From JACVRW01 sp034664125 (GTDB taxonomy: Bacteria; Actinomycetota; Thermoleophilia; Solirubrobacterales; Thermoleophilaceae): a stretch of 64,000 bases of DNA. The position numbers and the translations under genes are program-made. The DNA lies in contig JAXDIG010000023.1 in NCBI GenBank assembly GCA_034664125.1, positions 67,240 through 131,239 on the forward strand, written 5' to 3'. Shown in pieces: positions 47,024 to 54,916 of the stretch (its first letter is position 1; each line of letters opens with the position of its first letter). The notes beneath the pieces are model-generated. The model did not search any database and had not been told where the DNA came from. It worked only from the letters and a program-made list of their open reading frames with translations.

Positions 47024-48784
47024 TTAGTGCTGATCGCGCGTCGGAAGGACGACGCTCAGCTTGGACACCCGCACCGAGAACGCGTTGTTGCTCGTGCGCA
47101 GGAAGCCGGCGTCGGCGCCCAGCAGCTCCAGCTTCGCCACGTGCCCGCGCCGGAAGCGCCAGCCGTTGCCGAACAGCTGGAACACGATCCGGCCGCGCTG
47201 GTCGTCCGCGAGCCGGTAGACGCCGCGCGAGATCAGCATCTGGCTCCCGCCGTGGACGTCCCAGAGCCGGGCGGCGAGAAACCCGCCAGAGCCCTTGGTG
47301 CGGATCGACGCGCGCACCGTCGGCAGCCCGAGCATGGTCACGGGCCGCCTCACCGCGGCGGACGCGAGGGCTGTTCCCGGGGCCCGCTCGGCCGGCACGG
47401 TCGTGCACGCGTCACCTGCGAGGATCTGGTCGAAGGCCTTGCCGGTTTCGGGGTTGCCGCCCGTCGAGTCGACTCGCTGCACCTTCGGCGCGCGCAAGGC
47501 GAGGCGTCCGGGATGCAGGCGCTCCCAGCTGCGCGCCCTGTAGGGCCCCTCCGCCGGGGCGTCCTTCGGGCAGGTCTGGGTGAAGGCGATGACGCTGTTG
47601 TGTGCCGGCGCGCGGCCCTTCCCCCTCAGGTGGCTCGCGAAGAAGTTCGCGCCCTGGGTGTTGAAGAAGCGATCGGCGCCCACCTTGTTCGAGCCGCGCG
47701 GGTGCCCGAGGTCGCCGAGCTGGTAGGAGATGCGGGCGCCCTTGGTGCGCTCGAAGGCCTGGTAGACGCGCAGCGCCTCGGTGGCGGGGAAGAGGTCGTC
47801 GGTCCACCCGTTCTGGACGAGCAGCGGGGCCGGCGTCCCGCGCACCCCGGCGGCGCTGTGGTAGGTCGTGAGCTCGCGCGCAGCCGCCTGTCCATCCGCG
47901 CCGTAGGGCTCGCCGCGGTCGGTGACGGCGCGCCACGCGCTGAGGTCGGCGGTGGGATCCGCTCCTTCGGGTGCGATGAAGCCCGTGAGGGTGCCAAGCG
48001 TGTAGAGCCCGTTCGTGAAGCTCTGCTTCATCACGCCCAGCGGCTGCCGGCTCTGGGCGGCTGAAACCGGGGCGAAGTCGAGGAAGCGCCCGTTCGGGGT
48101 GAGCGCGTTGGTCAGGTCGGTCGTCCCCCAGCGCGGCCACGCTGCGGCGATCTCGAGCGAGCGCCCGCCCGGGCTGCGCCAAGCGGCGAACGACCCGTTC
48201 GGCAGCCGGATGCGGTTGCGCAGGCGCGCCAGGTTGTGGCTCTGGATGCCGCCGTATGAGATGCCCGTGACGCCGATCGCGCTTGGCTTGACGACGCTCT
48301 GGTCCACGAGCAGGCCGAGCAGGTACTGGGTGTCGCGTGCCTCGTAGCGCTGGTCCGCCAGGTGCACCCAGCCGCGATCGCACGCCGGGGACGTGCGCGA
48401 GTCGAGCTTGCCGCAGGAACGGCCGAACCCGCGGGCCGAGTAGTTGACGACCGCGTAGCCCTGCTGCGCGAAGTAGACGTTGTTGTAGTGGAAGGTCGAG
48501 CCGCCGTCGCCATCGGTTCCGGTGGCCAGGAATGCCCCCTTGTCGCCGCCCCAGCCGTGCATCATCACGATCGTCGGGAACGGCCCGTCGCCGGCCGGTG
48601 GCAGCGTGACGTCCACGTCGAGCGGCACGCCGTCCCAGCTCGCCACGCGCTGGGCGTCGCTCGCGGTAGGGCAGAAGCGCACGCCGTTCTGGGCCGTGCA
48701 GGCGTGGCCGAAGGGATCGGCGGCTTCGGCGGTCACGGGGGCGAGCAGGGCCAAGACGGGGATGAGCGCGAGAAGTTTTTTCAT
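47024..48784 (-). CDS. secreted S15/CocE-type peptidase or esterase
   Basis: A 586-residue exported hydrolase of the Xaa-Pro dipeptidyl-peptidase/CocE superfamily. A signal peptide (MKKLLALIPVLALLAPVTAEA) is followed by the alpha/beta-hydrolase core: nucleophile elbow G-I-S-Y-G-G, acid in NGWTDDLFP, and catalytic His in DLGHPRGS. The C-terminal beta-sandwich (about residues 440-586) matches the jelly-roll domain of the family. The ATG at 48784 gives the best signal peptide; an in-frame TTG at 48799 would add 5 residues. Function could be peptidase, ester or amide hydrolysis outside the cell. Confidence 0.88.
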   Translation of the reverse strand: MKKLLALIPVLALLAPVTAEAADPFGHACTAQNGVRFCPTASDAQRVASWDGVPLDVDVTLPPAGDGPFPTIVMMHGWGGDKGAFLATGTDGDGGSTFHYNNVYFAQQGYAVVNYSARGFGRSCGKLDSRTSPACDRGWVHLADQRYEARDTQYLLGLLVDQSVVKPSAIGVTGISYGGIQSHNLARLRNRIRLPNGSFAAWRSPGGRSLEIAAAWPRWGTTDLTNALTPNGRFLDFAPVSAAQSRQPLGVMKQSFTNGLYTLGTLTGFIAPEGADPTADLSAWRAVTDRGEPYGADGQAAARELTTYHSAAGVRGTPAPLLVQNGWTDDLFPATEALRVYQAFERTKGARISYQLGDLGHPRGSNKVGADRFFNTQGANFFASHLRGKGRAPAHNSVIAFTQTCPKDAPAEGPYRARSWERLHPGRLALRAPKVQRVDSTGGNPETGKAFDQILAGDACTTVPAERAPGTALASAAVRRPVTMLGLPTVRASIRTKGSGGFLAARLWDVHGGSQMLISRGVYRLADDQRGRIVFQLFGNGWRFRRGHVAKLELLGADAGFLRTSNNAFSVRVSKLSVVLPTRDQH

Positions 48785-48865
48785 AGGGGCTGCGAGCAAC
48801 CTACCGCGACAGGGCCGGCGGCGCCCGCAGGGCGGCTGGGCGGATGGCCGAGCTCGGCCAGCCGG

Positions 48866-50359
48866 TCAAGGAGATGCTTGGGGGCTTTGAGTATTGGGTG
48901 CGCGACCGGCACCCTGTGGAGACTTCTTCTTGACGCCGTTCGAGCTGGCGGCCGCCTTCGTCCGCGAGCGCGCCTCGTTGAGCAGCTCCGCCAGCGCGTC
49001 CTCGAGCATCGTGCCGAACTCCTCGAGGTCGGCCATCGCGTCGTAGTCGGCCAGCAGGCCGAAGTCGACCTTGCCGTTGTAGCTCATGATCGCGATCGCG
49101 AGCGCGTGGTTCTCCGGCAGGAACGCGATCGGCACGATCTCGAGCATCTCCCGGCCGAGCAGGTAGAGCGGGAACTGGGGGCCCGGCACGTTCGTGACGA
49201 TCAGGTTGAACAGCCGCGTGGAGAAGTTCAGCCGCGAGGCCTGCGCGAGCAGCGTCGGCGGCGCGAAGTCGGTGAGGCCGGCGATCACCTCCGCGCCGAG
49301 CGCCTGCTTGCTTTGCTTGAGGTTGCCCATCGACTCCTGCACCTGCCGCAGGCGCTCCACCGGGTCCTTCACGTAGACGGGCAGCGGCCCGCGCATCGCC
49401 GCGATGCGGTTGCCGAGCGCGCCGCGCTCGTCCTGGCTGCGGATCGAAACCGGCACGAGCGCCCGCAGCTCGAGCCCTTCCGTGCGCACGCCGCGCGTGC
49501 GCAGCCAGCGGCCAAGCGCGCCCGCCACGACGGCCAGCACCGCGTCGTTCACGGTGCCGCCGAGCGCGTCCTTGATCTCCTTGAAGTCGCTCAGGCGGCT
49601 CTGCACCCAGCGCACGCGCCGGTGGGGGCCGATCGGAACGTTCAGCGGCACGTCGGGCGCGGGATTCATCCCGGCCCAGACGACCTCGCCGACGCCCTCT
49701 ACGGCCTCGCGCGCCTGCTCGATCGAGCGGCCCGGGCTGCCGAGCGCTCCCAGCGCCCGGCCCGCGATCGACAGCGGCGTGCGCACCAGCCCCTTGACCC
49801 CCTCGGCTACCAGCTCCACGACCGAGGGCTCGGGCTGCGGGGCCCAGCCGTCGTCCTCGGGCGCCTGGGGCGGCACCGGCTGGAGGTCGAACAGCACGGT
49901 GGCGATGTCCACGCCCGACACGCCGTCCACCAGCGCGTGGTGGGTCTTCGAGATCACCGCGAACTTGCCGCCCTCGAAGCCCTGGATCAGCCAGACCTCC
50001 CACAGTGGCTTGGAGCGGTCGAGTCGCTGCGAGAAGATGCGCCCGACGAGCTGGCGGAGCTGGTCATCCGACCCCGGCCGCGGCAGCGCGGTGTGGCGCA
50101 CGTGGTAGTCGATGTTGAAGTTCGGGTCGTCGACCCAGAACGGGCGGCCCATCTCGAAGCGCGGCACAGCCAGCTTCTGGCGGTACCGCGGCACCAGCCG
50201 CAGGCGCGACTGGATGTGCGAGGAGAACTCCTCGTGGGAGGGCGCCGGGCCCTCGAAGATCACGAGCGCGCCGACGTGCATGTGCGACGCCTGCTTCTCC
50301 TGGTGGAGGAAGGAAGCGTCGATGGCGCTTAGCCGGTCCTTGTGTCCCTGCTGTGCCAT
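48866..50359 (-). CDS. WS/DGAT acyltransferase (wax ester/triacylglycerol synthesis)
   Basis: A 497-residue acyl-CoA-dependent acyltransferase making wax esters or triacylglycerols. The catalytic motif HHxxxDG is in KTHHALVDGVSG (about residue 140). The C-terminal half has the family's PLYLLGREMLEIVPIAFLP and NGKVDFGLLADYDAM segments. The last 35 residues are Lys/Ser/Pro-rich and probably disordered. Such enzymes are frequent in actinobacteria that store neutral lipid. The ATG lies only 30 bases from the divergent M28 peptidase start, and TAGATT ends 6 nt upstream. Confidence 0.95.
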   Translation of the reverse strand: MAQQGHKDRLSAIDASFLHQEKQASHMHVGALVIFEGPAPSHEEFSSHIQSRLRLVPRYRQKLAVPRFEMGRPFWVDDPNFNIDYHVRHTALPRPGSDDQLRQLVGRIFSQRLDRSKPLWEVWLIQGFEGGKFAVISKTHHALVDGVSGVDIATVLFDLQPVPPQAPEDDGWAPQPEPSVVELVAEGVKGLVRTPLSIAGRALGALGSPGRSIEQAREAVEGVGEVVWAGMNPAPDVPLNVPIGPHRRVRWVQSRLSDFKEIKDALGGTVNDAVLAVVAGALGRWLRTRGVRTEGLELRALVPVSIRSQDERGALGNRIAAMRGPLPVYVKDPVERLRQVQESMGNLKQSKQALGAEVIAGLTDFAPPTLLAQASRLNFSTRLFNLIVTNVPGPQFPLYLLGREMLEIVPIAFLPENHALAIAIMSYNGKVDFGLLADYDAMADLEEFGTMLEDALAELLNEARSRTKAAASSNGVKKKSPQGAGRAPNTQSPQASP

Positions 50360-50365
50360 GTGGGG

Positions 50366-50371
50366 AATCTA
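50366..50371 (-). promoter_or_regulatory. -10 box (TAGATT) of the WS/DGAT leaderless promoter
   Basis: TAGATT (minus strand) ends 6 nt before the ATG at 50359. On the other strand CACAAT (50377-50382) lies 7 nt before GTG 50390 and may serve the divergent M28 peptidase gene. Confidence 0.5.
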
Positions 50372-50389
50372 CCCGCCACAATCGCTCCC

Positions 50390-51277
50390 GTGAAGCTTCT
50401 CGGGACCGTCCTCGCGGTGCAGGTGGCGCTGGGGCTGGCCCTCGTAGTGCTCGTGGCCACGGACAACCTGCCGTGGGGCGGCGACGAGGCCGACGGCGCG
50501 CCGGCAGGCATCGCCCGTCCGACGGCCGATCGCTTCGACTCGGGCGCCGCCTGGGCGCTGCTCCGCGACCAGGTCGCGCTCGGGCCGCGCCCGGCCGGAT
50601 CGGAGGCGTCGCGGAGGCTCGCCGAGCGGCTGCGCCGCCTGCTGCCGCGCGGGCGCTTCGAGGCGGTGCCGGAGGGCCTGCGCAACGTGGTCGGCACGGT
50701 GCGCGGCCGCGAGCCCGGCTACGTCGTCGTGGGCGCGCACTACGACACGAAGGACATCCCGGGCTTCGTCGGCGCCAACGACGGCGCCTCCGGGACGGCG
50801 GTGGTGGTTCAGCTGGCACGCACGATCAAGCGGCCGCGGCACACGATCAAGTTCATCCTGTTCGACGGCGAGGAGAGCCCCGCGGGCACGCCCGGCCGGC
50901 TGTTCGCCCAAGAGGGCCTGCGCGGGGCCAAGGTGGCGGCGCCGCGCTACAGCGACGCCCGGGCGATGGTGCTGCTCGATTTCGTCGGCGACCGCCGCCT
51001 GAGCCTCCCGCGCGAGGGATCCTCGGACGCGGGGCTCTGGCGCAGGCTGCGTGCGGCGGCCCGGGCGGTGGGCGTGGCGCGCCACTTTCCGCCCGACACG
51101 CGCGGCACGATCCTCGACGACCACATCCCGTTCCTGCGCGAGGGCGTGCCCTCGATCGACCTGATCGATTTCGACTTCCCCTGCTGGCACCTGCGCTGCG
51201 ACGACATGTCGAACGTCTCCGAGCGCAGCCTCGACGCCACCGGGGAAGCCGTGTACCGGCTCCTCGCTAGCCTCTGA
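50390..51277 (+). CDS. M28-family zinc peptidase or glutaminyl cyclase-like enzyme
   Basis: A 295-residue exported or membrane-anchored protein with one N-terminal hydrophobic helix (residues 3-22). The zinc-site residues of the M28/glutaminyl-cyclase fold are readable: HYDTK, GANDGASG, FDGEES, LLDFVGD and CWHLRCDD. A Cys pair near that last His may form a disulfide. Whether it cleaves peptides or cyclises N-terminal glutamine cannot be settled. The GTG start lies 30 bases from the divergent WS/DGAT gene. Its end contains the -10 box of ispH. Confidence 0.85.
   Translation: MKLLGTVLAVQVALGLALVVLVATDNLPWGGDEADGAPAGIARPTADRFDSGAAWALLRDQVALGPRPAGSEASRRLAERLRRLLPRGRFEAVPEGLRNVVGTVRGREPGYVVVGAHYDTKDIPGFVGANDGASGTAVVVQLARTIKRPRHTIKFILFDGEESPAGTPGRLFAQEGLRGAKVAAPRYSDARAMVLLDFVGDRRLSLPREGSSDAGLWRRLRAAARAVGVARHFPPDTRGTILDDHIPFLREGVPSIDLIDFDFPCWHLRCDDMSNVSERSLDATGEAVYRLLASL
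51268..51273 (+). promoter_or_regulatory. -10 box (TAGCCT) of the ispH leaderless promoter
   Basis: TAGCCT ends 9 nt before the ispH ATG and lies inside the last codons of the M28 gene. No Shine-Dalgarno is present. Confidence 0.45.
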
Positions 51278-51282
51278 CCCGG

Positions 51283-52239
51283 ATGGCATTCGCCCCCGAG
51301 AAGCTGCTACTCGCCGCTCCGCGCGGCTACTGCGCCGGTGTCGACCGCGCCGTTCAGACCGTGGAACGCGCCCTGGAGCTGTACGGGCCGCCCGTATACG
51401 TGCGCAAGGAGATCGTGCACAACAAGCACGTGGTGGAGCAGCTGCGCGAGCGCGGCGCCATCTTCGTCGAAGAGGAAACCGAGGTGCCGCCGGGGGAGAC
51501 GGTGATCTTCTCCGCCCACGGCGTGGCTCCGAGCGTGCACGCGAACGCGGAGTCGCGCAGCCTCAAGACGATCGACGCGACCTGCCCGCTCGTGACCAAG
51601 GTGCACGTCGAGGCGAAGAAGTTCGCGGCCGAGGGCTACACGATCGTGCTGATCGGGCACGAGGGCCACGAGGAGGTCGAGGGCACGATGGGCGAGGCCC
51701 CGGACAGCTTCGTGTTGGTGGAAACCGAAGAGGACGTCGATCGCCTCGAGCTGCCCGACCCCGACCGGGTCGCTTTCCTCACCCAGACCACCCTGTCCGT
51801 GGACGAGACCGACCGCATCATCCGCCGGCTGCACGAGCGCTTCCCGAACATCACGGGTCCCAAGTCCGACGACATTTGCTACGCCACCACGAACCGCCAG
51901 ATGGCGGTCCGCCAGATGGCGCGCGAGTGCGATCTCGTGCTGGTGATCGGCTCGAGCAACTCGTCCAACTCGAACCGCCTGGTGGAGGTGGCGCGCGACC
52001 ACGGCGCCGACTCGCACCTGATCGACAACGAGGGCCAGGTGCGCGAGGAGTGGTTGGAGGGCAAGCGCGTGGTGGGCATCAGCTCCGGCGCGAGCGCGCC
52101 CGAGGAGCTGGTTCAGCGGCTCGTCGACTTCTTCCGGGCCCGCGGGACGAAGGACGTCTCCGAGTTCCAGGTCGTACAGGAGGACGTGCGCTTCATGCTC
52201 CCGCGGGAGATCCGCCGGGAGCTGGCGGCGCGGGCGTGA
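51283..52239 (+). CDS. ispH: 4-hydroxy-3-methylbut-2-enyl diphosphate reductase
   Basis: A 318-residue iron-sulfur enzyme catalysing the last step of the MEP isoprenoid pathway (HMBPP to IPP and DMAPP). The three cluster cysteines are C17 (PRGYCAGVDRA), the Cys of DATCPLVTKV and that of DDICYATTNRQ. The active-site region GSSNSSNSNRLVEVA is present. Length and motif order are standard. It is transcribed from its own probable leaderless promoter. Its 3' end overlaps the convergent redoxin-like gene by 47 bases. Confidence 0.98.
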   Translation: MAFAPEKLLLAAPRGYCAGVDRAVQTVERALELYGPPVYVRKEIVHNKHVVEQLRERGAIFVEEETEVPPGETVIFSAHGVAPSVHANAESRSLKTIDATCPLVTKVHVEAKKFAAEGYTIVLIGHEGHEEVEGTMGEAPDSFVLVETEEDVDRLELPDPDRVAFLTQTTLSVDETDRIIRRLHERFPNITGPKSDDICYATTNRQMAVRQMARECDLVLVIGSSNSSNSNRLVEVARDHGADSHLIDNEGQVREEWLEGKRVVGISSGASAPEELVQRLVDFFRARGTKDVSEFQVVQEDVRFMLPREIRRELAARA

Positions 52240-52990
52240 ACTGCACGCCGTGCAGCCGTAGGCCGGGGGACTCCGCCTCCACCCGGCCATCGGCCTCGTA
52301 GAGCCCGGGCTCCAGCCCTGCGCCGGATAGCACCGCGAACGCACCGCCGGCGCTGAAGTCGAAGCTCGCCGCCGCGCCGGCGTCGGCCGCCTCGATCCAG
52401 TCCTCGCCGTCGGCCCAGTCGCGCACCAGCTCGAGCCGCTCGCGGTCCCCGGGCAGGGCGATGTCCGCGGTCTGGGGCTCGAGCAGCACGCCCGGAGCGT
52501 CCTCCGCGCGCACGGGGGCGAGCGGCTCGATCGCCTCGCCCACGCACTCCTGGATCGCCAGCTCGGCTTCCAGGTACTCGCCCTCGCCATAGTGGACGTC
52601 GCGCAGCTTGCCGGTGCGGTCGAACAGATACCGCCCGGGCCAGCCCATGTTGCCGTACAGGCGCCACACCTCGAGCGCCGGGTCGAGCAGGACCGGGTAG
52701 CGCACCTCGAGCCGTTCGACCGCGCGGGCGACGGCGTCGCGGTCGCGGCCGAACGAGTAGCCGGGCGAGTGAATCGCGATCACTCGCAGGCCGGCATCGG
52801 CGTAGCGGTCGTGCCAGGCCTTCAGGTACGGCATGGTGCGCAGCGAGTTCACGCGCGCGAAGTCCCAGAACTCGACCAGCACCGCCCCGCGACCCATCAG
52901 CGTGTTCATGCGCAGGAAGGCGACGTTGAGCCACTCCATCCCCTGCGGGAATTCAGGCGCGTAGATCTCTGCCTCTGCCGGGGGTCGCAT
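52193..52990 (-). CDS. thioredoxin-like (DipZ/TlpA-type) protein without catalytic cysteines
   Basis: A 265-residue soluble protein. Residues 35-160 match the thioredoxin-like domain seen at the C terminus of DipZ and in TlpA-type proteins (VEFWDFARVNSLRTMPYLKAW). The expected C-I-N-C active site is R46-V-N-S49, so both redox cysteines are absent. The C-terminal part (165-265) is a beta-rich domain like the one following DipZ thioredoxin domains. No signal peptide was seen. It may bind partners or substrates without redox chemistry. The 3' end overlaps ispH by 47 bases. Confidence 0.78.
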   Translation of the reverse strand: MRPPAEAEIYAPEFPQGMEWLNVAFLRMNTLMGRGAVLVEFWDFARVNSLRTMPYLKAWHDRYADAGLRVIAIHSPGYSFGRDRDAVARAVERLEVRYPVLLDPALEVWRLYGNMGWPGRYLFDRTGKLRDVHYGEGEYLEAELAIQECVGEAIEPLAPVRAEDAPGVLLEPQTADIALPGDRERLELVRDWADGEDWIEAADAGAAASFDFSAGGAFAVLSGAGLEPGLYEADGRVEAESPGLRLHGVQFTPAPPAPGGSPAGA

Positions 52991-53140
52991 GGTACCCGGC
53001 GTATCCTGCCTGACTCCGGTTGCGGGTTGCGCATCGAAATGGGGCTGGCCGTGTTATAGGCTGAGCGCCGCCCGTGGCGGCTCGAGTCCCGAGTGCCGTG
53101 GGCGGATCGACGTACGGTTCCCCACATTCCAGGAGGAGGA
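52991..53140 (+). promoter_or_regulatory. leader region of the secreted protein gene
   Basis: 150 bases between a divergent pair. A TATAGG-like -10 (53055-53060) lacks an obvious -35. The putative leader holds two small inverted repeats (CCGCC/GGCGG, and CTCGAG with CCCGAG) and ends in AGGAGGAGGA, the strongest Shine-Dalgarno in the window, directly before ATG 53141. Confidence 0.4.
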
Positions 53141-53998
53141 ATGCGCAAGCTTTTGATCCCCGCGTTGGCTATTTCCGTAGCCCTCGCGGTGGCCGGTATT
53201 GCCTACGCCGCCAACATCTACACCGTCAGCGGGAGCACGAAACCCGGCGGCAAGGGCACCCCCGCGAAGCCGCTTCCGGTTTCGCTCAACTTCAGCTACA
53301 CAGTCAAGGACGAGAACCCGGCGAACCGCGGTACTCCGGTGGAGAAGTACTTCATCGGCGCCGAGGGGCTCGTGACCTATCCCGAAGCGTTCCCGAGCTG
53401 TTCGGGCGCGTCCGACGGTGCCAACAACGAGGACCTCGCCAAGGTCAAGAAGGCCTGCAAGAAGGCGAGGGTAGGCGGCGGCATCATCAAGGCCTATGCC
53501 GGCCCGCCCACGGATCAGACCACGAAGCTGAACTGTGTCCTCGAGCTCAACCTCTACAACCTCAAGCCGGGCAAGTACAACACCAACGGCGGCCCGGTGA
53601 AGATCACCAAGAAGCAGGGCGGCCTGGCGATCCGCATCGACGGCGTTCAGGCGGGGATCCCGGACCTGAGCGACAAGTACAAGGGCAAGTGCGCCGCTGC
53701 CCAGAACGAGTCGATTCTGGCTCCCTACGTCCAGACCAAGATCAAGGGCGTGACATCGGACGAGCTCCAGTTCACGGTGCCACAGTCCCTGCTGCATGTC
53801 GGTCCTCTGGAGACTGCGGTGCAGGAAGTCACGTCGCAGATCGCCAAGCGGACGGCGAAGAAGAAGATCGGCGGCGTGCAGCGCACGGTCGGCTTCTACT
53901 CGTCGATCGGCTGCAAGGGCGGCAAGCGCTCGATCCAGGTGACGTTCATCTCGGAGGCGGGCCAGAAGACGCCGAAGTCGAGGGACGGGAAGTGCTGA
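53141..53998 (+). CDS. secreted protein of unknown function
   Basis: A 285-residue exported protein: signal peptide MRKLLIPALAISVALAVAGI with cleavage near AYA (about residue 23). The mature part is Lys-rich, with six Cys that could pair, and no recognised domain. Segments such as PAKPLPVSLNFSYTVKDE and SDELQFTVPQSLLHV suggest a beta-sandwich. The AGGAGGAGGA ribosome binding site indicates strong translation. An upstream in-frame ATG at 53093 would abolish the signal peptide position and is rejected. A strong hairpin terminator follows. Confidence 0.7.
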   Translation: MRKLLIPALAISVALAVAGIAYAANIYTVSGSTKPGGKGTPAKPLPVSLNFSYTVKDENPANRGTPVEKYFIGAEGLVTYPEAFPSCSGASDGANNEDLAKVKKACKKARVGGGIIKAYAGPPTDQTTKLNCVLELNLYNLKPGKYNTNGGPVKITKKQGGLAIRIDGVQAGIPDLSDKYKGKCAAAQNESILAPYVQTKIKGVTSDELQFTVPQSLLHVGPLETAVQEVTSQIAKRTAKKKIGGVQRTVGFYSSIGCKGGKRSIQVTFISEAGQKTPKSRDGKC

Positions 53999-54032
53999 TA
54001 GCCGCCTAGCGGCTGCTTCGGCAGGTTTCGCC

Positions 54033-54058
54033 ACGGGGCGGCCTTCGGGCCGCCCCGT
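54033..54058. terminator. strong bidirectional hairpin terminator
   Basis: A perfect 11-bp stem ACGGGGCGGCC/GGCCGCCCCGT closed by a TTCG tetraloop, placed between the convergent secreted-protein and SpoIIM-like genes. No T-tract follows on either side, typical of GC-rich genomes. Confidence 0.75.
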
Positions 54059-54063
54059 CGCGT

Positions 54064-54783
54064 TCAAGGGGTCGCGATCGCGTGAAGGAGATGTGGCGCC
54101 ACCCAGATCTCGACCGCGGCGCTGGCCAGCAGGACCGGGACGGAGATGGCGACGGTGACGAAGGTCGCGGCCAGCAGGTCCTGCCACTCACCGGCGCGGC
54201 TGGCGACGATCCAGGCGGCCAGCGGGAGGAACAGCGCGAACAGCTCGGGCAGCGCGTGCGGTACCAGCGCCAGCAGCAGCACGCCCGGGCTGGTCCCGAG
54301 CTGGGCGGCGATCGCCGCGGCGCCCCCGCCGATCACGTAAGCCTGCGTGCAGAGCGAGAAGGTGGTGGCGCACACCACGAAGCCGATCGCCAGCGGGCCG
54401 GCCTTCTCGTGCACCCAGCGTGAGATCCCGCTGCGCTTGGACGCCGACAGCGGCAGCGAGCTGCCGGCCATGAACCCGGCCACGCACGCCATCGCGTGCA
54501 GGGCCAGCACCAGCGAGTTGCGGTAGAGCACGGCCAGGTAGTCGTGGAACGTCGCCTGGGAGTTGTAGCCGGGGATCAGGTAGCTGGTCGGATCCGGCGT
54601 GGTGAGCTTCGCGATCACGTAGACGGCGCCGAGCAGGCCGCACGCGATCAGCAGGCTGAGCGTGGCCCATGGCCGCAGCATCCGCCACGGGTGCTCGTTC
54701 CAGCGCCGCAGGGCGAACCTGGTGTCTTGCATGCCCTGGACGAGCACGAAGTCGTTGACGCTCATTCGGACACGCATCGGCAT
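54064..54783 (-). CDS. SpoIIM-superfamily integral membrane protein
   Basis: A 239-residue multi-pass membrane protein with four or five hydrophobic helices. The segment PHALPELFALFLPLAAWIVAS (near residue 180) is typical of the stage II sporulation protein M/DUF95 superfamily. No sporulation context is visible, and many non-sporulating actinobacteria have such proteins, so the role is unknown. In-frame ATGs at 54783, 54777 and 54765 are possible starts; none has a clear ribosome binding site. Confidence 0.75.
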   Translation of the reverse strand: MPMRVRMSVNDFVLVQGMQDTRFALRRWNEHPWRMLRPWATLSLLIACGLLGAVYVIAKLTTPDPTSYLIPGYNSQATFHDYLAVLYRNSLVLALHAMACVAGFMAGSSLPLSASKRSGISRWVHEKAGPLAIGFVVCATTFSLCTQAYVIGGGAAAIAAQLGTSPGVLLLALVPHALPELFALFLPLAAWIVASRAGEWQDLLAATFVTVAISVPVLLASAAVEIWVAPHLLHAIATP

Positions 54784-54902
54784 GGCCAGGCGGATCCGTG
54801 AGCAGCGGACCGCCCGCTCGCCGGCCGGCCCCGGGCTGAGGCGGGCCAAAGGTCCCAGGCCGGCTCGGCCCAACGCCCGATGCGGCGCGTCCACGCGCGC
54901 CC

Positions 54903-54908
54903 TATCGT
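54903..54908 (+). promoter_or_regulatory. -10 box (TATCGT) of the two-component operon
   Basis: TATCGT ends 8 nt before the histidine kinase ATG at 54917. It is identical in sequence and spacing to the topB promoter box. Confidence 0.5.
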
Positions 54909-54916
54909 GGCGCTCG

